Assembly: GCF_020405185.1 (NCBI RefSeq)
Contig: NZ_CP084463.1
Span: forward strand, 1,054,001-1,118,000
DNA: 64,000 bases
Source of the DNA: Halomicrobium salinisoli
GTDB taxonomy: Archaea; Halobacteriota; Halobacteria; Halobacteriales; Haloarculaceae
Direction of reading: 5' to 3'
Under the pieces are notes generated by a model that worked only from the letters and a program-made list of their open reading frames with translations, did no database searches and was not told the DNA's origin. The position numbers were made by a program, and so were the translations under genes. Every line of letters starts with the position of its first letter. Within the stretch, counting starts at the first letter, position 1. This document shows positions 56,752-64,000 of the stretch, piece by piece.

Positions 56752-58074
56752 TCAGACCTGCTCGAAGAGGTCCACGAGGTCGGCGAAGTCGACCTCGCCG
56801 TTGCCGTTGTAGTCGTAGGCGGCGACGTTGTCGGTCATCGCCGGGTCGTCCATGGTCTCGAAGTAGCTGACCACGTCGGAGTAGTCCACCTCGCCGTTGC
56901 CGTTGAGGTCCTCGTACAGGCCGTCGCCGTCCGGATCCGTCGGCGCTGCGCCGCCGCCGATAGCCGGCGGGCCCTGGTCCTCCGGTGTGGTCGGCGTCTG
57001 GTCGTCCCGCGGCGTCGACTGCGGGTCCATCACCGGTCGCGGGCTCTCCGGGCAGGGCGTCCCGTCGCAGCCCACGACCGGCCAGCCGTCGTCGTCGAAG
57101 CGGATCCGGTCGAGCATCATGACGCGGTCCTCGCGGTCCGCCGTCGCCTCGACGTGGTAGAGCATCCACCAGTTCCCGGCCTCGTCCTGGACGGCGCCGT
57201 TGTGACCCGGCCCGATGAACCGGTCCGTGCCGGTCAGGACGGTCGCGCCGGCGTGGTGCTCGTCGATCTCACGCAGGTCCCGTCCGTCGGGCGCGTAGTA
57301 CGGCCCGGTCAGCGATTCGGCGCGGCCGACCTCCACCTCGTAGGTGCTGTCCGCCCCCTCGCAGCACTGCCCCGTCGAGAGGAACAGGTAGTAGTAGCCG
57401 TTCTCGCGGACGACGGTCGGGCCCTCGCGGTTGTCCCCGGCGACGTGGAACGTCGTCCCGGGCACGTAGTCGCTGCCGTCCTGCGTCAACTGGACGCCGT
57501 AGATGCCGAAGAAACTCCCCCAGATCAGGTACGGCGTGCCGTCCTCCACGACGAGGTCCGCGTCGATGGCGTTGGTCATCCCCAGGTCCTCCCCCCGGAA
57601 CACGGGACCCTGATCGGTGAACGGCCCCGTCGGCGAGTCCGCCGTCGCCAGCCCGATCCCGGGGTTGTTCTGGCTCCCCCACGTCGAGTAGGAGTAGTAC
57701 AGGCGGTACTCCCCGTCGACGTAGTTGACGTCCGGCGCCCACACGCCCGCGTCGGGGTTGTCCCGCCAGTCGGGGCTGGAGTCGAACGCCGCGGTGACGT
57801 AGGTCCAGTCGACCAGGTTCTCCGAGCGCGCGATCGGCACGACGTCCAGCGGCGTCTCGGTGCCGTACGCGTAGTAGTTGCCGTCCTCCGCCTGAACGGC
57901 GGTCACGTCGCCAAAGCCCACCGGTCCCACCGGATTGTGGTAGTGCTCGTCGCCCGGGTCGGCCGCTGTGGTGCCGCTGGCGCCGGCCGCAGCCGCCGTA
58001 CCGAACGCCCCCGCCGCGGCCGAACCCAGGAACTGTCGCCGCGCGATGCCGTCCCCGTTCCCCTCGTCCACCAT
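56752..58074 (-). CDS. GH43-type glycosidase with C-terminal dockerin
   Basis: A 440-aa Tat-secreted protein ('IARRQFLGSAAAGAFG'). The five-blade propeller shows 'HNPVGPVGFGDVTAV', 'MTNAIDADLVVEDGTPYLIWGS' and 'NREGPTVVRENGYYYLFLS', matching GH43 catalytic Asp/Glu positions, so it probably cuts arabinan or xylan-type glycans. The C-terminus ends in two EF-hand-like dockerin units ('DLNGNGEVDYSDVVSYF', 'DYNGNGEVDFADLVDLF'). Own promoter; no cohesin gene is in the window. Confidence 0.85.
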   Translation of the reverse strand: MVDEGNGDGIARRQFLGSAAAGAFGTAAAAGASGTTAADPGDEHYHNPVGPVGFGDVTAVQAEDGNYYAYGTETPLDVVPIARSENLVDWTYVTAAFDSSPDWRDNPDAGVWAPDVNYVDGEYRLYYSYSTWGSQNNPGIGLATADSPTGPFTDQGPVFRGEDLGMTNAIDADLVVEDGTPYLIWGSFFGIYGVQLTQDGSDYVPGTTFHVAGDNREGPTVVRENGYYYLFLSTGQCCEGADSTYEVEVGRAESLTGPYYAPDGRDLREIDEHHAGATVLTGTDRFIGPGHNGAVQDEAGNWWMLYHVEATADREDRVMMLDRIRFDDDGWPVVGCDGTPCPESPRPVMDPQSTPRDDQTPTTPEDQGPPAIGGGAAPTDPDGDGLYEDLNGNGEVDYSDVVSYFETMDDPAMTDNVAAYDYNGNGEVDFADLVDLFEQV

Positions 58075-58097
58075 GGAAACCGCTATCGCCCCCAGAA

Positions 58098-58108
58098 CAA
58101 TATAATTT
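58098..58108 (-). promoter_or_regulatory. TATA-like box of GH43 gene
   Basis: On the minus strand AAATTATATTG lies 24-34 nt before the ATG at 58074, in an AT-rich stretch of 50 nt. Confidence 0.55.
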
Positions 58109-58165
58109 CACTCATATGGTGTCAAACACAATAGGGACACGGACGCGCCGAGCGGGGCAGCCCGG

Positions 58166-58804
58166 TCAGTACCGCGCGTACAGCACCGCAGCGGCCCGGG
58201 TCGCGACCAGGACCGTCGCGAGGACGGCGGTTCCCGCGACCAGGGGCGAGATGCCGCCCAGTCCCACCGCGCTCGGGTCGAGACCGAACAGGTCGCCCCG
58301 GGTGGCGAGCGAGAGCCACATCGTTCCGCCGAGCGCCGCCACGAGGCTGTAGGGCACCGTCCCGTAGTCGATCGCTTCGGCGATCCGGCGCTCGCCGCGC
58401 AGGACGTCGACCTCGATGGAGTGCGTGACCACGAGCAGCGCCAGGAGTCCGATGCCGGCGATGGCCAGGCCCCTGAGTCCGCCGAGCGCGTCGGCGACCA
58501 GCAGCCACGTCACCCACCCCGACGCCTCGATCAGACCGAGCGTCGCCAGCCGCTCCACCGGGACCGTCCGCCCCGGCCCGGTGGCGGCCGTCTCGGTGAA
58601 CAGCTGGTGTGCGATCAGGCCGCCGACGAGCACGAGCGCGGCCACGGCCGTCGTCACCGACGCCAGCGGCGCCGTCACCATGACGGACCACCAGACGACG
58701 ACGGCCCCGCACTGGAGCAGGGCCGCGGTCAGTACGAGCGTGATCCAGACCGTCGCGAACAGCCCAGCGTTGGTCGACCGCGGCCACTGCTCTGTTCGCT
58801 GCAT
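58166..58804 (-). CDS. Six-helix membrane protein between leuD and leuB
   Basis: From ATG 58804 (MQRTEQWPRSTNAGLFATVW) it has six predicted helices ('VWITLVLTAALLQCGAVVVWW', 'ASVTTAVAALVLVGGLIAHQLF', 'SGWVTWLLVADALGG', 'AIAGIGLLALLVVTHSIEV', 'TVPYSLVAALGGTMWL' and 'GTAVLATVLVATRAAAVLYARY'). No family recognised, 212 aa. It follows a HerA-like ATPase with 152 nt between. Confidence 0.65.
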   Translation of the reverse strand: MQRTEQWPRSTNAGLFATVWITLVLTAALLQCGAVVVWWSVMVTAPLASVTTAVAALVLVGGLIAHQLFTETAATGPGRTVPVERLATLGLIEASGWVTWLLVADALGGLRGLAIAGIGLLALLVVTHSIEVDVLRGERRIAEAIDYGTVPYSLVAALGGTMWLSLATRGDLFGLDPSAVGLGGISPLVAGTAVLATVLVATRAAAVLYARY

Positions 58805-58956
58805 GGACCTCGCTGGGCATCCCACGACATTGGTAACGCACCGCTTACTCGCGGCTATCGACGCGCTTCGCGAGTTAGTCCGCGCGAAAACCGCCCGGCG
58901 CTCGGGCCGCGAGCCGCCTGCCGGTCGGGCCGCGAGCCCCTCGACGTCGTCTCCGG

Positions 58957-60027
58957 CTACTCGGCCGAACGACCCGACGAGAGTTCGCTCGCCCGCGGGC
59001 TTGCCCCGCCGTGTGGCGTGTCTCGCGCTCTGACGGTCGCCGCGTGGACGGTCTCCGTGGCGTCGTCGACGACGAGCACCTCCCCGGGCTCCGTCGGCAT
59101 CCGGTCGCCGTCGGTGATCGAGCCGTCCACGTACGTCGGCTGTGCGCGCTCGAGGGCCGCCAGGTCCTCGCCCGCGGTCAGTCGATGCGAGACGATCACG
59201 TCCGACTGGGAGACCGCGACGTCGGGGACCGCGCCGGGGCGCTGGGTCGCGGCGACGAGACTGACGCCCGGCGTGCGACCGCGGGTCAGGACGGTCTCCA
59301 GCGCAGGTGCGGCCACGCCGCCGAAGAACGCGTGCGCCTCGTCGAGCAGGAGCCACGGGAGGCGATCGACCGCCTCGTCGACCCGCGCGTCGTAGAGCGA
59401 CTCGGCGATGCCGCGGACGACTGCGTTCATGGGCGCGGCATCGAATCCCGAGACATCGACGACGGTGGCCTCGGGGTCACAGAGGTCGTCCGGTCCGAGG
59501 CCGTCGGGGTCGAACACGCCCCACGACGCCGCGAGTTCGACGTGGTTCGTCGCCGCGCGTCTGTCGGCGCCCGGAGCGTCGGTGGCCTCGATGCACTCGC
59601 GCATCTCCGGCAGCGTCGACTCGGTCGCCGCCGCCCGCCAGACCAGGCTCCCCGCGCCGCTCTCGGGCGACAGCCCGAGCAGCGAACACCACGACCGCGG
59701 GTCCAGCGAGTCCGCGGTGACCGCGGGCTCCGAGACGACCGTCGTCGGGACGGGGTCACCCGCCGACCCGTCGGCCAGCGCGTCGAACGCACCCATCGGA
59801 TCGACGACCACGGGCGCGACGCCCGCGGTCCTCGCGAGGTCCTCTGCGACGACGCCCAGCGTGTGGGACTTGCCGTATCCGCGCTTGCCGACCACGAGCA
59901 TCGCGTGCGGCCGATCGAGGTCGAGCGCGAGGTCGGCCCCGCGGCTCCCGTCGCGGGCGCGATACGTCCCCAGGCGGCACACGGGCCCGTCCGATACGTT
60001 CCGCCCTCGGCCGACGACGAAGGTCAT
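58957..60027 (-). CDS. HerA/DUF87-type ATPase
   Basis: A 356-aa RecA-fold ATPase starting 'MTFVVGRGRNVSDGPVCRLG', Walker A 'LVVGKRGYGKSHTLGVVAEDL' near residue 47, Walker B 'LPWLLLDEAHAFFGGVA', an Arg-rich 'VLTRGRTPGVSLVAATQRPGAVPDVAVSQSDVIVSHRL' (the HerA/TraG-type SAT-like motif) and 'MPTEPGEVLVV'. Such proteins are DNA or protein translocases; with NurA they resect DNA, but no NurA partner is near. Function in this place unknown. Confidence 0.8.
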   Translation of the reverse strand: MTFVVGRGRNVSDGPVCRLGTYRARDGSRGADLALDLDRPHAMLVVGKRGYGKSHTLGVVAEDLARTAGVAPVVVDPMGAFDALADGSAGDPVPTTVVSEPAVTADSLDPRSWCSLLGLSPESGAGSLVWRAAATESTLPEMRECIEATDAPGADRRAATNHVELAASWGVFDPDGLGPDDLCDPEATVVDVSGFDAAPMNAVVRGIAESLYDARVDEAVDRLPWLLLDEAHAFFGGVAAPALETVLTRGRTPGVSLVAATQRPGAVPDVAVSQSDVIVSHRLTAGEDLAALERAQPTYVDGSITDGDRMPTEPGEVLVVDDATETVHAATVRARDTPHGGASPRASELSSGRSAE

Positions 60028-60140
60028 GGCGCCAGTTGCGCCGCTGCTCCGGTTTGAACGTTCGCCCGTCTCGACTCGCGTGAGCGCCAGCGGCGGGGAC
60101 TCGTCCCGGCGGCGACGGGCGACGCGAAAGAGAAGCCGGT

Positions 60141-60758
60141 CTAGCCGTCGACGTACGGCAGCCCGTCGACCGTCTCGTCGATGGCGTTCTGGTTGGCCTT
60201 CATCAGGGCCGTCGTGTCCCAGATACCCTCGACGAGGGCCTGTCGCTGCGCGTCGTCGACCTCGACGTCGATCGTCTGACCGCCGTAGGTGACGGTCTCG
60301 GCCTCGACGTCGACCTCGATGTCGCCGTCGGGGTGCTCGTCGACCCACTCCTGCAGGTCCGTGATCGTCTCGTGGTCGGCCGTCAGGGTCGGGATGCCAA
60401 GCGCCAGGCAGTTGCCGGCGAAGATCTCGGCGAAGGACTCCCCGATGATGGCGTCGATCCCCCAGCGCATCAACGCCTGGGGCGCGTGTTCGCGCGAGGA
60501 CCCGCAGCCGAAGTTCGCGTTGACCACCATCACGTTCGCGTCCTGGAACCGCTCCTCGTTGAACGGGTGGTCCTTCTCGTTGTCCTCGTCGTCGAAGCGC
60601 AGGTCGAAGAAGGCGAACTCGCCCAGGCCGTCGAAGGTGACGACCTTCATGAACCGCGCCGGGATGATCTGGTCGGTGTCGATATCGTTGCCGCGGATGG
60701 GGACGCCGGAGCCCTCGACGTAGTCGACGGAGGGGATCTCCTCGGTGGCGTCGCTCAT
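60141..60758 (-). CDS. leuD: 3-isopropylmalate dehydratase small subunit
   Basis: A 205-aa protein with 'VPIRGNDIDTDQIIPARFMK', 'FGCGSSREHAPQALMRWGI' and 'FAGNCLALGIPTLTADHE', the LeuD swivelling domain that completes the aconitase-type active site. With LeuC it isomerises 2-isopropylmalate to 3-isopropylmalate. Separated from leuC by 82 nt containing three hairpins. Its downstream gene is not leuB as expected but a HerA-like ATPase. Confidence 0.93.
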   Translation of the reverse strand: MSDATEEIPSVDYVEGSGVPIRGNDIDTDQIIPARFMKVVTFDGLGEFAFFDLRFDDEDNEKDHPFNEERFQDANVMVVNANFGCGSSREHAPQALMRWGIDAIIGESFAEIFAGNCLALGIPTLTADHETITDLQEWVDEHPDGDIEVDVEAETVTYGGQTIDVEVDDAQRQALVEGIWDTTALMKANQNAIDETVDGLPYVDG

Positions 60759-60840
60759 GCGACCACCTCCGTCGGTCGCATTCGCTCACGCTCACCGGCT
60801 TCGCCGGTTCGCCGTTCCGAGACGCTGCGCGTCTCGCGCA
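60759..60840. repeat. Three tandem perfect hairpins between leuC and leuD
   Basis: GCGACC/GGTCGC (60759-60764, 60774-60779), ACCGGC/GCCGGT (60794-60799, 60803-60808) and CGAGACGC/GCGTCTCG (60818-60825, 60829-60836) are perfect inverted pairs with loops of 9, 3 and 3 nt. They fill the 82-nt intercistronic gap and could mark an mRNA processing or attenuation site. Confidence 0.6.
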
Positions 60841-62265
60841 TCACGCCGTCACCTCCGCTTCCGGCAGGTCACGCACGTCGGTGACCTCGCCCTCGATGGC
60901 CGCGGCGGCGACCATCCGCGGGTTCATCAGGACGGTGCGGCCGTCCTTGCTCCCCTGGCGGCCGATGAAGTTGCGGTTCGAGGAAGACGCGCAGGCCTCG
61001 TCGCCCTCCAGCTGGTCCTCGTTCATGCCGAGACACATCGAGCAGCCGGCGTTGCGCCACTCGAAGCCGGCCTCCTCGAAGACGTCCTTCAGGCCCTCCT
61101 CCTCGGCGCGCTTCTGGACGCGCTGGCTGCCGGGGACGACCATCGCGCGGACGTCGTCGTGGACCTCGCGGCCCGTGACGATCCGCGCCGCGCGGCGCAG
61201 GTCGGGCAGGCGGGCGTTCGTACAGGAGCCCAGGAAGGCGACGTCGATGTCGTAGCCGTTCATCGTGTCGCCGGGCGCGACGCGCATGTGCTCCTGGGCG
61301 CGGCGGGCGGTGTCCTGCTTGTCATCGGGCAGGTCCTCCGGCGCGGGGATCGGGTCGTCGATGCCGATGCCCTGGCCGGGCGTGGTGCCCCACGTGACGA
61401 CGGGGTCCAGCTCGCTCGCGTCGATGTGGACGACGTCGTCGTACTCCGCGTCCTCGTCGGAGCGGATCGACTCCCAGTAGGGCTTCAGCTCCTCGAAGCG
61501 CTCGGGGTTGTCCTGGAAGTAGTCCGTCTCCTTCAGCCACTCGTAGGTGGTCTCGTCGGGGTTGACGTAGCCCGCGCGGGCGCCGCCCTCGATGGACATG
61601 TTGCAGATGGACATCCGCCCCTCCATGTCGAGGTTCTCGATGGCCTCGCCGGCGTACTCGTAGACGTAGCCGACGCCGCCCTCGGTGCCCAGCCGGCGGA
61701 TGATCTCGAGGATGATGTCCTTGGCCTCGACGCCCTCCTCCAGTTCGCCGTCGACCTGGATCTTCCGAACCTTCTGCTTCTCCATCGCGATGGTCTGGGT
61801 CGCCAGCACGTCGCGGATCTGGCTGGTCCCGATGCCGAAGGCCAGCGCGCCGAAGGCGCCGTGGGTCGACGTGTGGCTGTCGCCGCAGACGATAGTCTTG
61901 CCGGGCTGGGTCAGCCCCTGCTCCGGCCCGACGACGTGGACGATGCCCTGGTCGCCGGTGGTCGGATCGAGGAAGTCGATCCCCGCGTCGCGGACGTTCG
62001 CCTCGAGCTCCGACATCATGTTCTCGGCCGCGTCGTCGCCGTAGGGCCGGGACTGGTCGGCCGTCGGGACGATGTGGTCGACCGTGGCCAGCGTCAGGTC
62101 GGGCCGGGCGACCTCCAGGTCCCGCTCCTGGAGCATCCCGAACGCCTGCGGGCTCGTGACCTCGTGGATGAGGTGGAGCCCGACGAACAGCTGGTCCTGT
62201 CCGTTGGGCAGCGTCGTCACCTTGTGTCGGTCCCAGACCTTGTCGTACAGCGTGTTCTCGCTCAT
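60841..62265 (-). CDS. leuC: 3-isopropylmalate dehydratase large subunit
   Basis: A 474-aa aconitase-superfamily subunit: '[20 protein letters not shown]', '[22 protein letters not shown]', 4Fe-4S ligand cysteines in '[13 protein letters not shown]' and '[15 protein letters not shown]', and '[24 protein letters not shown]'. Works with LeuD. It lies 3 nt after ilvC, so it is part of the ilv-leu transcript. Confidence 0.94.
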   Translation of the reverse strand: MSENTLYDKVWDRHKVTTLPNGQDQLFVGLHLIHEVTSPQAFGMLQERDLEVARPDLTLATVDHIVPTADQSRPYGDDAAENMMSELEANVRDAGIDFLDPTTGDQGIVHVVGPEQGLTQPGKTIVCGDSHTSTHGAFGALAFGIGTSQIRDVLATQTIAMEKQKVRKIQVDGELEEGVEAKDIILEIIRRLGTEGGVGYVYEYAGEAIENLDMEGRMSICNMSIEGGARAGYVNPDETTYEWLKETDYFQDNPERFEELKPYWESIRSDEDAEYDDVVHIDASELDPVVTWGTTPGQGIGIDDPIPAPEDLPDDKQDTARRAQEHMRVAPGDTMNGYDIDVAFLGSCTNARLPDLRRAARIVTGREVHDDVRAMVVPGSQRVQKRAEEEGLKDVFEEAGFEWRNAGCSMCLGMNEDQLEGDEACASSSNRNFIGRQGSKDGRTVLMNPRMVAAAAIEGEVTDVRDLPEAEVTA

Positions 62266-62268
62266 TCG

Positions 62269-63318
62269 TCAGTCATCCGCGTTCACGCGTTCCTGTTCGT
62301 CCTCGGATTCGGAGCCGGACTCCTCCCACGCGAACAGCTCGCGCAGGCGGGCGCCGACGTCCTCGATCTCGTGGTCCTTCTCGGCGGCCCGGAGCTGGGT
62401 GTAGCTCGGGCGGCCGGCCTGGTTCTCGGCGATCCACTCGCGGGCGAACTCGCCGTTCTGGACCCGCTCGAGGGTCTCCTCCATGTTCTCCCGGACGTGG
62501 TCGTCGAGGATCTCGTCGCCCTCCGTGAGGCCGCCGTACTCGGCGGTGTCGGAGACGGAGTCCCACATGCCGCCGAGCCCGCCCTCGTACATCAGGTCGA
62601 CGATGAGCTTCAGCTCGTTGAGGCACTCGAAGTAGGCCATCTCGGGGCTGTAGCCCGCGTCGACCAGCGTCTCGTAGCCGTGCTTGACGAGGCTGGTGAC
62701 GCCGCCACAGAGGACGGCCTGCTCGCCGAAGAGGTCCGTCTCGACCTCCTCCTTGAAGCTCGTCTCGATGACGCCGGCGCGGGTGCAGCCGATACCCTTC
62801 GCGTAGGCCAGCGCCTGCTCCTTGGCATCGCCGGTGACGTCCTGGTAGACGGCGATCAGGCCGGGCGTGCCCTGGTCGCGCTCGTAGTTCCGGCGCACGA
62901 GGTGGCCGGGGGACTTCGGCGCGACCATGGTCACGTCGACGTACTCCGGCGGCTCGATCTGGTTGTAGTGGATGTTGAACCCGTGGGCGAACTGCACCGT
63001 GTCGCCCTCGTCGAGTTCGGGCTCGATGGCCTCGAAGACGGCCGGCTGGACCGTGTCCGGCACCAGGATCGAGACGACGTCGGCCTGCGCCGCGGCGTCG
63101 TCGGGCGTCGCGACCTCCAGACCGGCGTCCTCGGCCTCAGCGCGCGAGGAGGAGTCCTCGCGCAGGCCCACGACCACGTCCACCCCGCTCTCGTGGAGGT
63201 TCAGCGCGTGCGCGTGGCCCTGGCTGCCGTATCCCAGCACCGCGACGGTCTCGCCGTCGAGGTACGATCCGTCCGCGTCCTCGTCGTAGTAAACCTCTGT
63301 CGTAAATTTCTCAGTCAT
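62269..63318 (-). CDS. ilvC: Ketol-acid reductoisomerase
   Basis: A 349-aa class I KARI: NADPH site '[21 protein letters not shown]', '[27 protein letters not shown]', metal-binding Glu/Asp in '[18 protein letters not shown]', and a knotted C-terminal helical domain ('[18 protein letters not shown]', '[12 protein letters not shown]'). It converts acetolactate to dihydroxy-isovalerate. ATG 63318 is used; the start lies inside the ilvN end with an 8-nt overlap. A 25-residue acidic tail is unusual but typical of haloarchaea. Confidence 0.93.
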   Translation of the reverse strand: MTEKFTTEVYYDEDADGSYLDGETVAVLGYGSQGHAHALNLHESGVDVVVGLREDSSSRAEAEDAGLEVATPDDAAAQADVVSILVPDTVQPAVFEAIEPELDEGDTVQFAHGFNIHYNQIEPPEYVDVTMVAPKSPGHLVRRNYERDQGTPGLIAVYQDVTGDAKEQALAYAKGIGCTRAGVIETSFKEEVETDLFGEQAVLCGGVTSLVKHGYETLVDAGYSPEMAYFECLNELKLIVDLMYEGGLGGMWDSVSDTAEYGGLTEGDEILDDHVRENMEETLERVQNGEFAREWIAENQAGRPSYTQLRAAEKDHEIEDVGARLRELFAWEESGSESEDEQERVNADD

Positions 63319-63910
63319 CGTCTTGCAGTGTGTCTGCCCCTCTTTCAAGTGCTACGGTTCCGCCCCGGGCGACTTCCTGGACGTCGAACTGCCGGAAGGC
63401 GTCGATGGCGGCGTCGATCTTCTGCTGGCTGCCGGTCACCTCGACGGTGATCGAGTCGGCGCTGACGTCGACCGCGGTGCCGTCGTACATCTCCGCGACG
63501 GCGTTGACGTCGTCGGGCTTCTCGCCGTCGACCTTGATCAGCGCCAGCTCCCGGTTGGTCGACGCCGGCTCCAGCTCGCGGACCGAGATGGTCGGCACGA
63601 GCTTCTCGAGTTGCTTCTTGGCCTGCTCGACGCCGGGGTCGGGCTCCTCGATGACGATGGTCATCCGCGCGACGTCGTCGTCCATCGTCGCGCCGACGGT
63701 CAGGCTCTCGATGTTGAACTGCCGCCGGCTGAACAGGCCCGACACCTCGGCGAGCACGCCGGGCTCGTGTTTCACCAGCGCCGCCAGCACCGCCTCGCGC
63801 GGCTCGTGGGTGGCCTCTGCCTCCGGATCGACGCGAATACCTTGCTCGTTGCGCCGGCCCTCCGGGCGCATCCGCTCGTCCGGGGCCGGTCCGGGCATAC
63901 CTCCGGTCAT
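63311..63910 (-). CDS. ilvN: Acetolactate synthase small (regulatory) subunit
   Basis: A 199-aa protein with an ACT domain: '[35 protein letters not shown]' and '[29 protein letters not shown]', the valine-binding, feedback-regulatory part. The second domain covers '[13 protein letters not shown]'-like strands. It controls the large subunit (partial gene just upstream, 1-nt gap). Long N-terminus before the ACT domain is disordered and acidic. Confidence 0.9.
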   Translation of the reverse strand: MTGGMPGPAPDERMRPEGRRNEQGIRVDPEAEATHEPREAVLAALVKHEPGVLAEVSGLFSRRQFNIESLTVGATMDDDVARMTIVIEEPDPGVEQAKKQLEKLVPTISVRELEPASTNRELALIKVDGEKPDDVNAVAEMYDGTAVDVSADSITVEVTGSQQKIDAAIDAFRQFDVQEVARGGTVALERGADTLQDDD

Positions 63911-63911
63911 C

Positions 63912-64000
63912 TCAGATCATCTCCAGGTGGTCCTCGTTCAGTGCGAACAGTCCGTTGTCGCCCCCGCTGGGCACCATCGGGAAGACGTTCTCCTCGGGGT
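63912..64000 (-). CDS. ilvB: Acetolactate synthase large subunit, C-terminal end (partial)
   Basis: Only the last 28 residues lie in the window; they read 'EENVFPMVPSGGDNGLFALN' and end in LEMI with TGA at 63912-63914. This is the usual end of IlvB (NVFPMVPxGxxN). Together with ilvN it starts the ilv-leu operon. Confidence 0.8.
   Translation of the reverse strand, partial: PEENVFPMVPSGGDNGLFALNEDHLEMI

Noticed and set aside
56752-58074. Complete cellulosome system
   Set aside because: Only one dockerin protein is present; no cohesin scaffold is in the window.
1-64000. tRNA, rRNA and riboswitch genes
   Set aside because: No T-loop consensus, cloverleaf or known riboswitch core was recognised by eye in intergenic gaps; a covariance-model search is needed to exclude them.
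1-64000. Transposon or insertion sequence
   Set aside because: No transposase or integrase motif. The 23.4 kb element has inverted ends but no coding part.

Overview
This window comes from an extremely halophilic archaeon (class Halobacteria). The evidence is very high GC, strongly acidic proteins, Asp/Glu-rich linkers, Tat-type (twin-arginine) rather than Sec signals on secreted proteins, AT-rich TATA-like boxes about 26-35 nt before start codons (leaderless transcription), and many families found mainly in haloarchaea. The genus cannot be fixed from sequence alone. The base composition and the 23.4 kb intergenic repeat would fit a member of the Haloarculaceae, but that is a guess. The region looks chromosomal: no transposase, integrase, rRNA, tRNA or CRISPR array was found.

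Layout. 0-9 kb: end of a PHP-domain protein, a YdjM-like membrane protein, a CinA-type amidohydrolase, an aminotransferase, a frameshifted DUF4397 secreted protein, a low-GC patch (about 4.05-4.92 kb) with a 45-aa zinc ribbon and a small membrane protein, a TIM-barrel glycosidase-like protein and an XPD/DinG-type Fe-S helicase. 9-17 kb: zinc ribbon, Get3/ArsA ATPase, DJ-1/PfpI, SDR, endonuclease V, an AN1-finger rhomboid protease, then a coupled set of a small conserved protein, PolX and Mut7-C. 17-30 kb: LolA-like protein divergent from a MacB/LolCDE-like transporter, a nuclease-like Cys-cluster protein, RDD, Nudix, S10-like, M20 amidohydrolase, CBS, geranylgeranyl-reductase-like flavoprotein and ferredoxin divergent from each other, P-loop kinase, SpoIIM-like protein. 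30-38 kb: PAPS-reductase family, a sensor kinase with an unusual C-terminal beta-sandwich domain, an arylsulfotransferase-like protein, and a five-gene operon (ABC permease, ATPase, CPBP protease, membrane protein, winged-helix regulator).

38-44 kb is the most striking part. It holds a cassette of vWA protein, Ser/Thr kinase with FHA domain, PP2C phosphatase, multi-zinc-ribbon FHA protein and a zinc-ribbon membrane protein. Several members carry short Thr-x-x-hydrophobic motifs that resemble phospho-Thr sites read by FHA domains. I read this as a self-contained eukaryote-like phosphosignalling module, similar in parts to bacterial TerY-P or type VI secretion kinase/phosphatase/FHA sets. The function is not known from sequence.

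44-64 kb: gamma-glutamyltransferase, GNAT, S66 (MccF/LD-carboxypeptidase) peptidase, HtrA protease, UPF0173 hydrolase, OsmC, and a fructose/glycolysis block (class I aldolase, PfkB-like kinase, 1-phosphofructokinase, GlpR) whose regulator promoter carries four CGTTTCT repeats. The window ends with the branched-chain amino acid cluster ilvB(partial)-ilvN-ilvC-leuC-leuD, separated from leuB by a HerA-like ATPase, a membrane protein and a dockerin-bearing GH43 glycosidase. These leu/ilv genes together convert pyruvate-derived intermediates to valine, isoleucine and leucine precursors.
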